DNA of 64,000 bases, taken from NCBI GenBank assembly GCA_018222985.1, contig JAAEZG010000009.1:1-64000 (forward strand), written 5' to 3'. Both the position numbers and the translations under genes were made by a program. Within the stretch, counting starts at the first letter, position 1. Each line of letters opens with the position of its first letter. Shown here piece by piece: positions 19,713 through 27,471 of the stretch. This DNA comes from Gammaproteobacteria bacterium. GTDB taxonomy: Bacteria; Pseudomonadota; Gammaproteobacteria; Enterobacterales; Alteromonadaceae. Under the pieces are notes generated by a model. The model saw only the letters and a program-made list of their open reading frames with translations, did no database searches and had not been told where the DNA came from.

Positions 19713-20309
19713 ATGGCCTGGCAACAACGAATTCCGCACCTTCTTGCAGTGATTATTGTTGCCACCATGGTGTGGTCGTTTATTAGCCCCGCCGATATGC
19801 GCGTGTGGTGGGCCGAAATGGTTCCCATCCTAGCTATTTTTGCTGGGCTATTACTTACCTTCCGTAAATTCCAATTCAGCAATACCAGCTATGTGCTGAT
19901 GAGCGTATTGCTGATTATGCACACCGTTGGCGCTCACTATACTTTTGCCAACGTGCCGTTTGACTGGGTGACTGACACCTTTGGGTTTGAACGCAATCAT
20001 TATGACCGTGTAGCGCACTTTAGCGTCGGTTTCTATGCCTATGCGGCTGCCGAACTACTGGTACGCAAAAACTGGGCGCGCCCCGTTACAGCCATGTTCT
20101 TCGGGTTGTTTTTTATCATGTCAGTGGCTGCAGCCTATGAAATTATTGAATGGCAATTTGCGGTTATAGAAGGCGGCGATGCCGGTATCGAGTTTCTAGG
20201 CTCGCAAGGCGACGAGTGGGACGCACAAAAAGACATGCTCGCCGATACCCTGGGTGCATTGGCAGCATTGGTGTTGTTCTGGTTCTCCAAATACCGCCGT
20301 CAAGTTTAG
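19713..20309 (+). CDS. DUF2238 family membrane protein (YjdF-like)
   Basis: A 198-residue inner-membrane protein with about five to six helices. The conserved blocks HTVGAHYTFANVPF, GFERNHYDRVAHFSVGF and GDEWDAQKDMLAD are those of DUF2238/YjdF; their His, Asp and Glu residues suggest a metal or catalytic site but the function is unknown. It starts 19 bases after the Tsx-like gene with AAGGA upstream. It converges on the deaminase gene with two bases between stops. Confidence 0.83.
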   Translation: MAWQQRIPHLLAVIIVATMVWSFISPADMRVWWAEMVPILAIFAGLLLTFRKFQFSNTSYVLMSVLLIMHTVGAHYTFANVPFDWVTDTFGFERNHYDRVAHFSVGFYAYAAAELLVRKNWARPVTAMFFGLFFIMSVAAAYEIIEWQFAVIEGGDAGIEFLGSQGDEWDAQKDMLADTLGALAALVLFWFSKYRRQV

Positions 20310-20310
20310 G

Positions 20311-20748
20311 TTATTCGCCTATATCTTCGTTCCAAAGCGTCGGGTTATTGGCAATAAAAGTGTTCATTAATTCAATACAGGTTGGATCTTGTAATACCTC
20401 AACCTTCACTCCGGCTGCACGTAAACGCGCTTCGGCGCCCATAAAAGTCTGGTTTTCACCCACCACCACGTGCGGAATGCCATACAGCTCTATAGCGCCA
20501 GAGCACATGCAACATGGCGACAACGTCGTATAAATAGTGCATTCGTGGTACACCGAAGCCGGTTGACGGCCCGCGTTTTCAAACGCGTCCATTTCACCAT
20601 GTAAAATTGGGCTACCGCTTTGTACTCGGCGATTATGCCCACGGCCAATAATTTCGCCGTTGTGCACGATCACCGAACCGATCGGCACCCCACCCTCTTC
20701 CATACCTTTTTTGGCTTCCTCAATGGCTGCCTGCATAAATTTGTCCAT
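20311..20748 (-). CDS. Yeast-type cytosine deaminase (nucleoside/base deaminase)
   Basis: A 145-residue zinc deaminase with HGEMDAF and SPCCMCSG supplying one His and two Cys ligands and the catalytic Glu. Unlike TadA, it has the C-terminal signature of yeast Fcy1 (PTLWNEDIGE) and the GIPHVVVGENQTF block, so cytosine to uracil is the expected reaction. GAGGAA lies before the ATG. A nearby Tsx-like porin fits a base or nucleoside salvage role, but that link is inference. Confidence 0.82.
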   Translation of the reverse strand: MDKFMQAAIEEAKKGMEEGGVPIGSVIVHNGEIIGRGHNRRVQSGSPILHGEMDAFENAGRQPASVYHECTIYTTLSPCCMCSGAIELYGIPHVVVGENQTFMGAEARLRAAGVKVEVLQDPTCIELMNTFIANNPTLWNEDIGE

Positions 20749-20867
20749 GTTTAGTTCCTCAATAACGGCAAAGTAGACGTGAATATTGCACAGGAAATAT
20801 CCATTTACAAATGCGATTTGCGAACTGCGTTTGTTAGGCGTTTAATAAATAAAAAACGAGAGAAATC

Positions 20868-22811
20868 ATGGATATTAAGATAAAGATTGCCACAGGGTTG
20901 TTAGCCATTGGGCTATTAAGTGGCTGTAACGAACCGGGTTACCCCGAGCACTTGCAAGTACAGCGCATTGATCAAGAGCATCTGCAAGGCCTGCTCATTA
21001 TGCCGAAGCATCGTACCGGCCCACTACCGACAGCCATAGTACTGGGTGGCTCTGACGGCGGTTTAGGCGGTGCTCAAAGAACGGCAACGGCCCTTGCTGA
21101 CAAAGGCATTGCTGCACTAGCCGTTGGCTATTTCGGCATGCCAAAACTACCGCCCACACTAAATAGCATTCCGCTGGAATACTTCAATTCTGCACTTGAA
21201 TACATCGACAGCGCACCAGAACTAAACCGCAATCAGTGCCAGCAAGTTCCTGTGGTTGGTAGCTCGCGCGGTGCAGAACTGGCACTTCTGTTGGGCGCTA
21301 AGTTCAAGCATTACGGCCCAATTATTGCCATTTCGCCAAGCTCGCATACGTGGGGCGCTATTGGCGATAGTAACAGCGCCGCGTGGACGCTTAACGGCAA
21401 ATCTATCCCCTTCGTGCCGCGGCATTCTAATCCCGATTATTCCGCCAAGCGCTTTGTTGGCCGCGATTATTTTACGCAAGACTTAAACCACACAGATGCC
21501 AAGCAAGCCGCCATTAAGGTTTCCGCCATTAGTGCGCAAGTTCTGCTATTCGCCGGTGACGATGATCAGTTGTGGCCCGCCGACCTCATGGCCAACAACA
21601 TTGCTGAGCACTGGCAAGGTACCCACGTCAGCTCGCGCATAACCAAGGTTATCTACCCAAACGCGGGGCACGTTATCGCACCTGGCCTGCCGAGTGATAT
21701 TACCGAAGCTTCGCTGAGCAACAACCAAACGCTTGTACTAGGTGGCACCCCTGCAGCCAACGCCACAGCACAACAAGATATTCTAGAGCGCACCGTTAAC
21801 GCCATAAAAAGCCCGATATGCTATGACAGCACAGCAGCATTTAACGCCGATAGACTGAACGAATTGCGTGAATTGGTTGAAACAACAAATACATCGTCAT
21901 TGGTACTGATGCGCGGCGGTGACGTTGTGTTTGAACACGGCGACATTCACCAAAAGCACACAATTCACTCTATTCGCAAACCCATGTTGAACGCGTTGTA
22001 TGGAATTTACGTTGACCGCGGCATCATCAACCTCGACGCGACCTTGGGCGAATTAGGCATTACCGATATGACCCCACTAACCCCAACCGAAAAACAAGCC
22101 ACCGTACGTGAGTTACTACAAGCACGTTCGGGCGTTTACCTTCCTTCGGCAGCGACCAGCGCCGGCATGCTTGCGGGCATACCAGAACGCGGCGCTTTCG
22201 CCCCAGGCGAAAAATATGTCTATAACAATTGGGATTTCAATGTCGCCGGCGCTATTTTCGAGCAGCTAACCGGGCAAAATATTTACACCGCATTTTACCG
22301 CGAAATAGCGGTGCCACTTGGCATGAAAAGCTTCAAAGGCGAGTACACCACAACCGACGCCGACACCGATATTGCCACACTTACCGTGGATGGTTTTTAC
22401 CAGTTTGAGCGCGAAAAGTCTCAATATCCCGCCTACCATTTTCGTATGTCGGCGTACGACATGGCACTGTTCGGCCAGCTTTATGAAAACTACGGCGTGT
22501 GGAACGGTAAACGCATTTTATCGCGCGACTGGATAGAGCAAAGCACCACCTCATACTCAGTCACTAATCAATACATGGACTTCGGTTACGGCATGTTATG
22601 GAATGTCATTAACCCCAACGACGAGCGCCCAAACCGCGCCTTTTACCACACCGGCGTTGGCATACACATGCTTGGCGTTTACCCAAGTTCTGACCTAGTC
22701 TTTGTTCACCGCGTGCAAACCGAAACCGAGTATGAATTTGATCAGCAAAACTTATACAAAATCATTGGCCAAGTATTTAGCGCACTAGAACCTAGCGAAC
22801 CAATGGAGTAA
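20868..22811 (+). CDS. Lipoprotein: alpha/beta hydrolase fused to serine beta-lactamase-like domain
   Basis: A 647-residue predicted lipoprotein (lipobox LLSGC, Cys20). Residues about 25-315 form an alpha/beta hydrolase of the BAAT/dienelactone-hydrolase type: oxyanion stretch LGGSDGG near 59-65, nucleophile Ser133 in GSSRG, later GDDDQLW and NAGH as acid and base. Residues about 325-640 are a class C beta-lactamase/esterase-like domain with Ser368 and Lys371 (SIRK), YNN near 455 and HTG near 605. Substrates are unknown. The GPP34 gene follows after four bases. Confidence 0.85.
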   Translation: MDIKIKIATGLLAIGLLSGCNEPGYPEHLQVQRIDQEHLQGLLIMPKHRTGPLPTAIVLGGSDGGLGGAQRTATALADKGIAALAVGYFGMPKLPPTLNSIPLEYFNSALEYIDSAPELNRNQCQQVPVVGSSRGAELALLLGAKFKHYGPIIAISPSSHTWGAIGDSNSAAWTLNGKSIPFVPRHSNPDYSAKRFVGRDYFTQDLNHTDAKQAAIKVSAISAQVLLFAGDDDQLWPADLMANNIAEHWQGTHVSSRITKVIYPNAGHVIAPGLPSDITEASLSNNQTLVLGGTPAANATAQQDILERTVNAIKSPICYDSTAAFNADRLNELRELVETTNTSSLVLMRGGDVVFEHGDIHQKHTIHSIRKPMLNALYGIYVDRGIINLDATLGELGITDMTPLTPTEKQATVRELLQARSGVYLPSAATSAGMLAGIPERGAFAPGEKYVYNNWDFNVAGAIFEQLTGQNIYTAFYREIAVPLGMKSFKGEYTTTDADTDIATLTVDGFYQFEREKSQYPAYHFRMSAYDMALFGQLYENYGVWNGKRILSRDWIEQSTTSYSVTNQYMDFGYGMLWNVINPNDERPNRAFYHTGVGIHMLGVYPSSDLVFVHRVQTETEYEFDQQNLYKIIGQVFSALEPSEPME

Positions 22812-22815
22812 AACC

Positions 22816-23502
22816 ATGAAGTTATGCGAAGGGTTAGTCTTACTTGCACTGCAAGAAGAAACCGGTAACACAAAAGGTTCACACCTTGAGTACACGATTG
22901 CCGCCGCTATTATTGCTGAGTTGCTTTTATTGAAACGAATTCGCGTGAACACTGACAACAAAGACAAAGTTGAGGTGCTCGACAGCTCGCCTACAGGTGA
23001 CACTGTCATGGACGAGGCATTGCAAAAAATTGCCGAACGAAAACGTGCTGACACCATTAAAAATTGGGTATCGCACATTGCACAAATCAGCAAACTAAAG
23101 CACAAAGTTGCTGAGCAATTAGTTGCAGACGGCATTATTACTAGCGAAGAAAAGAAAGTGCTGTGGATATTTAGCTACAAGGTATACCCAGAAGCGAATC
23201 CCGAGCCAGAACGTCAGCTTCGCAGCGAAATGCGCCGCTTGGTGCTAGATAAGCCGTTAGAAATAGACCCACGAATTGCACTTACCGTTTCTTTAGCAAA
23301 AAGCTCAGACCTACTAAAAAGCGTGTTCAGCAAAGACGAATTGAAGACACACAAAGAACGCATTGAAAAAATAGCCAAAGGCGAAGAGCTCGGCGCCGTA
23401 ACCCAAGATGTTATTGACGCCGTTCAAGCCGCGGTGATGGTGGCCGTTATGATGCCAGCCATTATGGCAGCCACCACCGCATCAACCTCAAACAGCTGCT
23501 AA
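22816..23502 (+). CDS. GPP34 (GOLPH3/VPS74-like) domain protein
   Basis: A 228-residue protein matching the GPP34 pattern: an N-terminal EGLVLLALQEETGN stretch, a helix with AAAIIAELLLLKRIRV, then SPTGDTVMDEAL and a Trp-containing helix. Eukaryotic members bind phosphatidylinositol-4-phosphate on Golgi membranes; bacterial ones are uncharacterised. The hydrophobic C-terminal stretch (about 205-222, VQAAVMVAVMMPAIMAA) could sit on or in the membrane. Its ribosome site (GGAG) lies inside the stop-codon region of the lipoprotein gene, indicating an operon. Confidence 0.78.
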   Translation: MKLCEGLVLLALQEETGNTKGSHLEYTIAAAIIAELLLLKRIRVNTDNKDKVEVLDSSPTGDTVMDEALQKIAERKRADTIKNWVSHIAQISKLKHKVAEQLVADGIITSEEKKVLWIFSYKVYPEANPEPERQLRSEMRRLVLDKPLEIDPRIALTVSLAKSSDLLKSVFSKDELKTHKERIEKIAKGEELGAVTQDVIDAVQAAVMVAVMMPAIMAATTASTSNSC

Positions 23503-23520
23503 GCAGCTGGAGCGAATTGG

Positions 23521-23871
23521 ATGAGCAACGAGAAAATTAACTACGTAGAGTGGCCAGCTCGCGATTTAGAAGGCACCAAAGCCTTTCTTACACGCGCTTT
23601 CGGCTGGTCATTCGTTGATTATGGCCCTGACTACGCCGCCTTAGAAAATGCTGGGCTTGATGGCGGCTTTTACCGTGCAGATTGTGTTGCCTCAACCAGT
23701 AACGGCAGCGCGTTGATAGTGCTCTACAGTGACAGTCTTGGAGCGAGCCTAGCACGCGTTGAACAAGCTGGTGGCGCTATTGTGAAACCTATTTTCAGCT
23801 TCCCGGGCGGCCGCCGCTTTCATTTCACCTGCCCTAGCGGCAATGAATATGCGGTTTGGTCAGATATCTGA
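23521..23871 (+). CDS. VOC family (glyoxalase/bleomycin-resistance fold) protein
   Basis: A 116-residue single VOC domain: NYVEWPARDLEGTKAFLTRAFGW at the start and FHFTCPSGNEYAVWSD at the end. Metal-ligand positions are incomplete, so the reaction is unknown. It is 18 bases after the GPP34 gene and probably the last gene of that operon. The cassette array starts about 55 bases beyond its stop on the other strand. Confidence 0.8.
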   Translation: MSNEKINYVEWPARDLEGTKAFLTRAFGWSFVDYGPDYAALENAGLDGGFYRADCVASTSNGSALIVLYSDSLGASLARVEQAGGAIVKPIFSFPGGRRFHFTCPSGNEYAVWSDI

Positions 23872-23925
23872 GCTAAATCGCGCTGAAGAATGCCGGTTGG
23901 GGGGCTGCTTGGTGCCAGGAGCGGA

Positions 23926-24009
23926 CGTTGACGCTGAAATAAGCGGCGGCCCGACAGGGGCGTCCGGTGGAGGCCGCCGGCCGGAACGAACTTAATTGAC
24001 TGGTTAACT
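23926..24009 (-). repeat. Putative attC site f (degenerate outer core)
   Basis: It ends the array. The inner arm GAACTTAATTGAC closely matches that of site e, and the right core GTTAACT (24003-24009) contains the stop codon of the cassette gene. The opposite core CGTTGAC departs from the AAC rule. The centre is a GC-rich hairpin (GGCGGCC/GGCCGCC). It is the weakest of the six sites. Confidence 0.55.
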
Positions 24010-24462
24010 GGCGCTGCCACCATAATAAGACCTTAGCACCTGATGACGGTGCTTAAAGATGAACCGGTAAACAGGTGCCAGAACATATGCCAACACGGGC
24101 AACCTACACTGAAATTCGACGGTATCGGTGACCCGGCATGATGTCCCGTTTCTACTAATGTCCCGTCGATGGTGCCAGAGCCTATTGGTTAAAGAGCTCG
24201 ACGCCTCCGCAAAACCACTTTGGCGATCAATGGATTGAAAGAAGAACGTGTGCCGATCAATGGGAAGAATGCCGAAAAGGAGTATCCAGCTAGAGAAGAG
24301 CACGTTACCCGTAGGCCATTCAAAGATTGGCTTGCTTGACCATTCTGAGGGAACCGTCATGCGGATGAAAGGGTTCAACTCCGTATTCACGCCCTTCATG
24401 GTGAGCAATCCATCGATATCTTCCGGACTGATTTTAAGATTACTCGATACTTCAAATTTCAC
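24004..24462 (-). CDS. Cassette protein, SRPBCC-like (hypothetical)
   Basis: A 152-residue soluble protein. Residues about 20-150 have the rhythm of a START/SRPBCC polyketide-cyclase-like fold (an IDGLLTM start, LFGILPIDRHTFFF, then strands rich in Arg and a C-terminal helix LAYVLAPVYRFIFKHRHQ). No catalytic residues can be named. It starts at GTG with GGAAGG five bases upstream, just inside attC e, and its TAA stop lies in the core of attC f: a typical one-gene cassette. Confidence 0.68.
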   Translation of the reverse strand: MKFEVSSNLKISPEDIDGLLTMKGVNTELNPFIRMTVPSEWSSKPIFEWPTGNVLFSSWILLFGILPIDRHTFFFQSIDRQSGFAEASSSLTNRLWHHRRDISRNGTSCRVTDTVEFQCRLPVLAYVLAPVYRFIFKHRHQVLRSYYGGSAS

Positions 24463-24478
24463 TGGTGCCTTCCGTGAC

Positions 24479-24556
24479 AGTTAACGACCGCCATAAGCAG
24501 CCGAGTGAAACGAGGTCCGGCGCACGAAGTGTGTGAACTTAATGGCTTGGTTATAC
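24479..24556 (-). repeat. attC site e
   Basis: A 78-base site. Cores are AGTTAAC and GTTATAC; the inner arms GCCATAAG and CTTAATGGC pair with one extra T in the second. The metallopeptidase-like gene stops four bases from the core. Confidence 0.78.
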
Positions 24557-24559
24557 ATG

Positions 24560-25138
24560 TCAGAGATCTCCTGCTTGATGAATTACTTCAGACCAAGATT
24601 TACCTGAGTGCCAGTCTCTGTATTTTGCCATCATGGGTAGGTAATGCTCAGGAATATCTGATTCCGGCGCGCCACTGTACACATACGCCATGCCTTCTCT
24701 AAACCAGTTCGGTTTCATCATGGTCGAAACTGCCCCAATTTCGGAAAACTGAAACCAATGAATCAATTCATGCTGAGTGATGTAACTTTGCCAAGACTCG
24801 GGAGCTATTACCGTACCAAGAAAAGGATATGAAATGGCCCGCTCACTGCCTCCTCCGAATGACTCATAGCACTCTGCAGTAGAGCAGTAAATGAAGTTGG
24901 GGCTCGCGCTGAGAGAAATGCGTACAGCAGCTAGATTTGCTACGGCGGACTCATACAGGTCAGCTGCTTTATCTATTTTCTTGGGATCCTCGACGCAAAT
25001 TGCGCCGTTACATTGCATCCCATTTAAATTGGGTAAAAGCAACCTAATCGGCTTTGCATACGACCAAGCCAGTGCAGGTATTAGAACAACGACAAAAATC
25101 AAAACTACCTTCTTAACTACATCGAGTCCTTTTTGCAT
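24560..25138 (-). CDS. Cassette protein, exported gluzincin-type metallopeptidase-like
   Basis: A 192-residue protein with an N-terminal hydrophobic segment (about 10-27, signal peptide or anchor). The sequence HELIH (123-127) fits the HExxH zinc motif, and Glu148 in REGMAY 21 residues later is placed like the third ligand of gluzincins. Cys43, Cys48, Cys85 and Cys90 could form disulfides outside the cytoplasm. The ATG sits in the core of attC d and the TGA next to attC e. Function beyond a putative protease is unknown. Confidence 0.7.
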   Translation of the reverse strand: MQKGLDVVKKVVLIFVVVLIPALAWSYAKPIRLLLPNLNGMQCNGAICVEDPKKIDKAADLYESAVANLAAVRISLSASPNFIYCSTAECYESFGGGSERAISYPFLGTVIAPESWQSYITQHELIHWFQFSEIGAVSTMMKPNWFREGMAYVYSGAPESDIPEHYLPMMAKYRDWHSGKSWSEVIHQAGDL

Positions 25139-25212
25139 AACGCCCGGCTCACGCGCCGGCTTGGAGCCGCAAAGCGGCGGAAAATCGGTCGCTGTGCAGC
25201 CGATTGTTATGC
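25135..25212 (-). repeat. attC site d
   Basis: A 78-base site. Cores GCATAAC and GTTATGC are exact complements, spacers GCC and ATT are unpaired, arms CGGCT and AGCCG pair with one extra base beside them. The centre (GGAGCCGCAAAGCGGC) is GC-rich. The GIY-YIG gene stop is inside the right core, and the next gene's ATG is inside the left. Confidence 0.82.
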
Positions 25213-26010
25213 CAGAAGTTCCGCGAAATCAACGGCAAACTCCTGTTCCAAAAACTTTATAGTTTCTGGCTGACCATCCAACGAGGCTCGGATGAGCTGC
25301 GAGGTAAACAGCCCACTCTTTGATTTCCACTTTGCCTCGTTTCGCGGAACAGTCCTGATCCAGTCGACGAGTGCGACATACTCCGACTTATCGAGATCGT
25401 TCGAGTTTTCTGCAATATTTGGGCATACCAGCTCATGCTGCAAAAGTGGGATACCGCCTACCAGAACGTCACGCACCGGCCGAGCGCTTTGAGTAATTTG
25501 GCCAACCCCAACAAAACCGTGGCGCTTGAGATATGCTGCGACAAAATCCCCTGTCTGCAAACCTAGCATTGCATCCCGGAATCTTGGTGCCTGACCTGCG
25601 GAGATAAACCCATGGGAAACGTAGTCATCCCAGTTGCGATGCACACCTTCCCCTACGTTGTAATAATATAGCCCATTTTGAAAATCGAACCCCGAAAGGT
25701 ATTTGTGTAGGGAGTCATGCGGACGGAAATTGTCTGCATAATGGCCCGAGGATATATTCGTTAACTGCTTACCCAACTTCCAGAGTAGCGTCTTCTCAAC
25801 CAGCAGCGCATCGTGCTCAGATAGATTGCGAGCAATAACCCTGATTATTGGCTCCAACCCTTCTTTCTTGATGGCCTTTATCCGCCGGGATTTTTCGCTA
25901 TCCGAGTCGTCATTCAGGTGAGCATGTTTACGGGAGCCTTTACCTTTTCCAAAGTAAAACTCCTCGAAATTTCTGGGATCAATGTAAACGTAGACGTAAT
26001 AGTTACTCAT
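25207..26010 (-). CDS. Cassette protein, GIY-YIG nuclease with EVE/PUA-like C-terminal domain
   Basis: A 267-residue protein. Residues 1-95 fit a LEM-3-type GIY-YIG nuclease: YYVYVYIDP, FYFGKGKGSR near 18-27 (Tyr, Gly and Arg of the active site), then a His, and VEK with a Glu near 72. Residues about 112-190 (WDDYVSHGFISAGQ, LQTGDFVAAYL, GFVGVGQI) resemble an EVE/PUA-like reader fold, which in other proteins binds modified bases. The combination suggests cutting of modified DNA; that is inference. AAGG lies five bases before the ATG and the stop is in attC d. Confidence 0.7.
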   Translation of the reverse strand: MSNYYVYVYIDPRNFEEFYFGKGKGSRKHAHLNDDSDSEKSRRIKAIKKEGLEPIIRVIARNLSEHDALLVEKTLLWKLGKQLTNISSGHYADNFRPHDSLHKYLSGFDFQNGLYYYNVGEGVHRNWDDYVSHGFISAGQAPRFRDAMLGLQTGDFVAAYLKRHGFVGVGQITQSARPVRDVLVGGIPLLQHELVCPNIAENSNDLDKSEYVALVDWIRTVPRNEAKWKSKSGLFTSQLIRASLDGQPETIKFLEQEFAVDFAELLA

Positions 26011-26021
26011 AACACCTTAGG

Positions 26022-26135
26022 GCATAACGTCGTGCTAAGCCGACCGAACCGAGAGTGTAACACAGCGCGTACAATGGCGAAGCCATGCGCTGTGTGGAGC
26101 GTAGGTGAAGGTTCGGCTTGAGCACCTTGTTGGGT
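26022..26135 (-). repeat. attC site c
   Basis: A 114-base site: cores GCATAAC and GTTGGGT, arms GTGCTAAGCCG and CGGCTTGAGCAC paired with one extra base. The inner part (GAGAGTGTAACACAGCGCG) is nearly the same as in sites a and b. Confidence 0.85.
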
Positions 26136-26460
26136 GCTTTGCGCACTAGGAACCACTGCCCCACCAAGAAGCCCTGAACTACCCTACTTTGAAGATGTAC
26201 TACAATGGCCAAATTGAAGAAGGGGTGTACGCGCCGCTTGCCCAACTTACGCGAACCACCAGAAAAGCTTGATAAAATGGTTAACACTGAAAAAACCTAC
26301 GCCCTCATTTCAAACTCTTCAAGCCGAGAATTTCAACGACAACCTTCCTTTAAAACGCGCCGGAAACGATATACCAAAGACCACAGAAATAATATCGTTC
26401 GCGCAAAGCCTTCACTGAACTCTGACGACTAGAAAACAAAATTTAGAATGTTTTACCTAC
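26136..26460 (-). other. Cassette 3, no convincing gene
   Basis: About 325 bases between sites c and b. A 75-codon frame exists on the plus strand (26205-26432), opposite to the array direction, and a minus frame runs into attC c and reads its repeat. Neither has a recognisable domain, so I treat the cassette as non-coding or decayed. Confidence 0.5.
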
Positions 26461-26574
26461 ACCCAACGCCGTGCTAAGCCGGCCGAACCGAGAGTGTAGC
26501 ACAGCGCGTACAATGGCGAAGCCATGCGCTGGGCGGAGCGTAGGTGAAGGTTCAGCTTGAGCGTCTTGTTGGGT
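26461..26574 (-). repeat. attC site b
   Basis: A 114-base site: cores ACCCAAC and GTTGGGT are exact complements, arms GTGCTAAGCCG and CAGCTTGAGCG pair imperfectly with one extra base. About 95% alike to sites a and c over the arms. Confidence 0.85.
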
Positions 26575-26915
26575 GCCTGCCAGTTAGAACCTACCCACTT
26601 CCAGCGAACTAACTTAGCCTTGCAAAGACTGGCACGCTTTTAGGCTGCTTGCGATGTGAAACCCCAAGGACAGCTAAAGTATAGAACACCGTTTTTTGCG
26701 GGAACACCACTGTTTTGCAAATGAAAATAAACACGGCTTGTGAACTGGTACGACGACGATATTCGCCGCTCTAACTTAGGTTAACCCTGTTCCCCAACCT
26801 GCAGGAAAGATAGCTTTGGCCCTCTGACTTCCGTTATTAAAAACGTTCTCGCCTCGAACCACCACGATTAATAATGCCAGGCTTCTGCACATTTAGAACC
26901 AAGATGTTTTTTTAC
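26575..26915 (-). other. Cassette 2, no gene seen
   Basis: About 340 bases between sites b and a with no frame of useful length on the minus strand that does not run into an attC. It may be a non-coding cassette, carry a promoter or small RNA, or be decayed. Confidence 0.5.
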
Positions 26916-27031
26916 ACCCAACGCCGTGCTAAGCCGGCCGAATCGAGAGTGTAGCACGGCGAGATATAATGAGCGAAGCGAACCAGCCTGCGCAACGTAG
27001 GTGAAGGTTCGGCTTGAGCACCTTGTTGGGT
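26916..27031 (-). repeat. attC site a
   Basis: A 116-base site: cores ACCCAAC (26916-26922) and GTTGGGT (27025-27031), unpaired spacers GCC and CTT, arms GTGCTAAGCCG and CGGCTTGAGCAC with one extra base. It starts eight bases after the channel gene's stop. Confidence 0.86.
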
Positions 27032-27039
27032 GCATACCA

Positions 27040-27471
27040 CTAACGCTGATCCCAGTGACGCTGCATTTCGAGATAGAGAAACGAAGCTGTCCAAGTAATA
27101 AGTACCAACCCTGCTATTGACTCAATGCCTGTAAGATAGCGAATATACCCTAAAGGCTCAATATCACCAAAGCCGACTGTTGTGTAAACCGTAAACGAAA
27201 AATATACGCAGTCCAACAACGTACCATCAAAATTGCCTTCTAAACTACCCCAACCCGAACCTTGAGATTTAAAATAGTAACCTAAAGCAAAAATCCATAT
27301 TTCTATAACATGAGCAATCAAGGCGCCAAAGACTCCGAAAACTATCCGTAGGCTATGAGCGAAAGTAAAACGTGGTAGGATTTTAACGATCTGGTGCAAT
27401 ATGCCGTAATGCACCATGACCACTACGGCGACAAGCAAACTATTGATTACAAACGCGAGAAGCAACTGCAT
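27040..27471 (-). CDS. Cassette protein, two-helix potassium-channel-like
   Basis: A 143-residue membrane protein with helices at about 3-22, 42-65 and 114-134. The pore segment YTTVGFGDIEP (near 94-104) carries the K+ selectivity filter TVGFGD. No cytoplasmic RCK domain is attached, so it would be a bare ion-channel unit, possibly regulated elsewhere. The stop lies eight bases from attC a. The Shine-Dalgarno (GGGTAAA) is poor, so expression may depend on position in the array. Confidence 0.83.
   Translation of the reverse strand: MQLLLAFVINSLLVAVVVMVHYGILHQIVKILPRFTFAHSLRIVFGVFGALIAHVIEIWIFALGYYFKSQGSGWGSLEGNFDGTLLDCVYFSFTVYTTVGFGDIEPLGYIRYLTGIESIAGLVLITWTASFLYLEMQRHWDQR

Noticed and set aside
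26003..26287. Minus-strand frame entering attC c
   Set aside because: Its second half is simply the translated attC repeat; it also overlaps the GIY-YIG start.
26205..26432. A 75-codon plus-strand frame in cassette 3
   Set aside because: It runs against the cassette direction, shows low-complexity basic composition and has no recognised domain.
26912..27094. Minus-strand frame across attC a
   Set aside because: It is the translated attC plus the antisense end of the channel gene region; attC sites are not coding.
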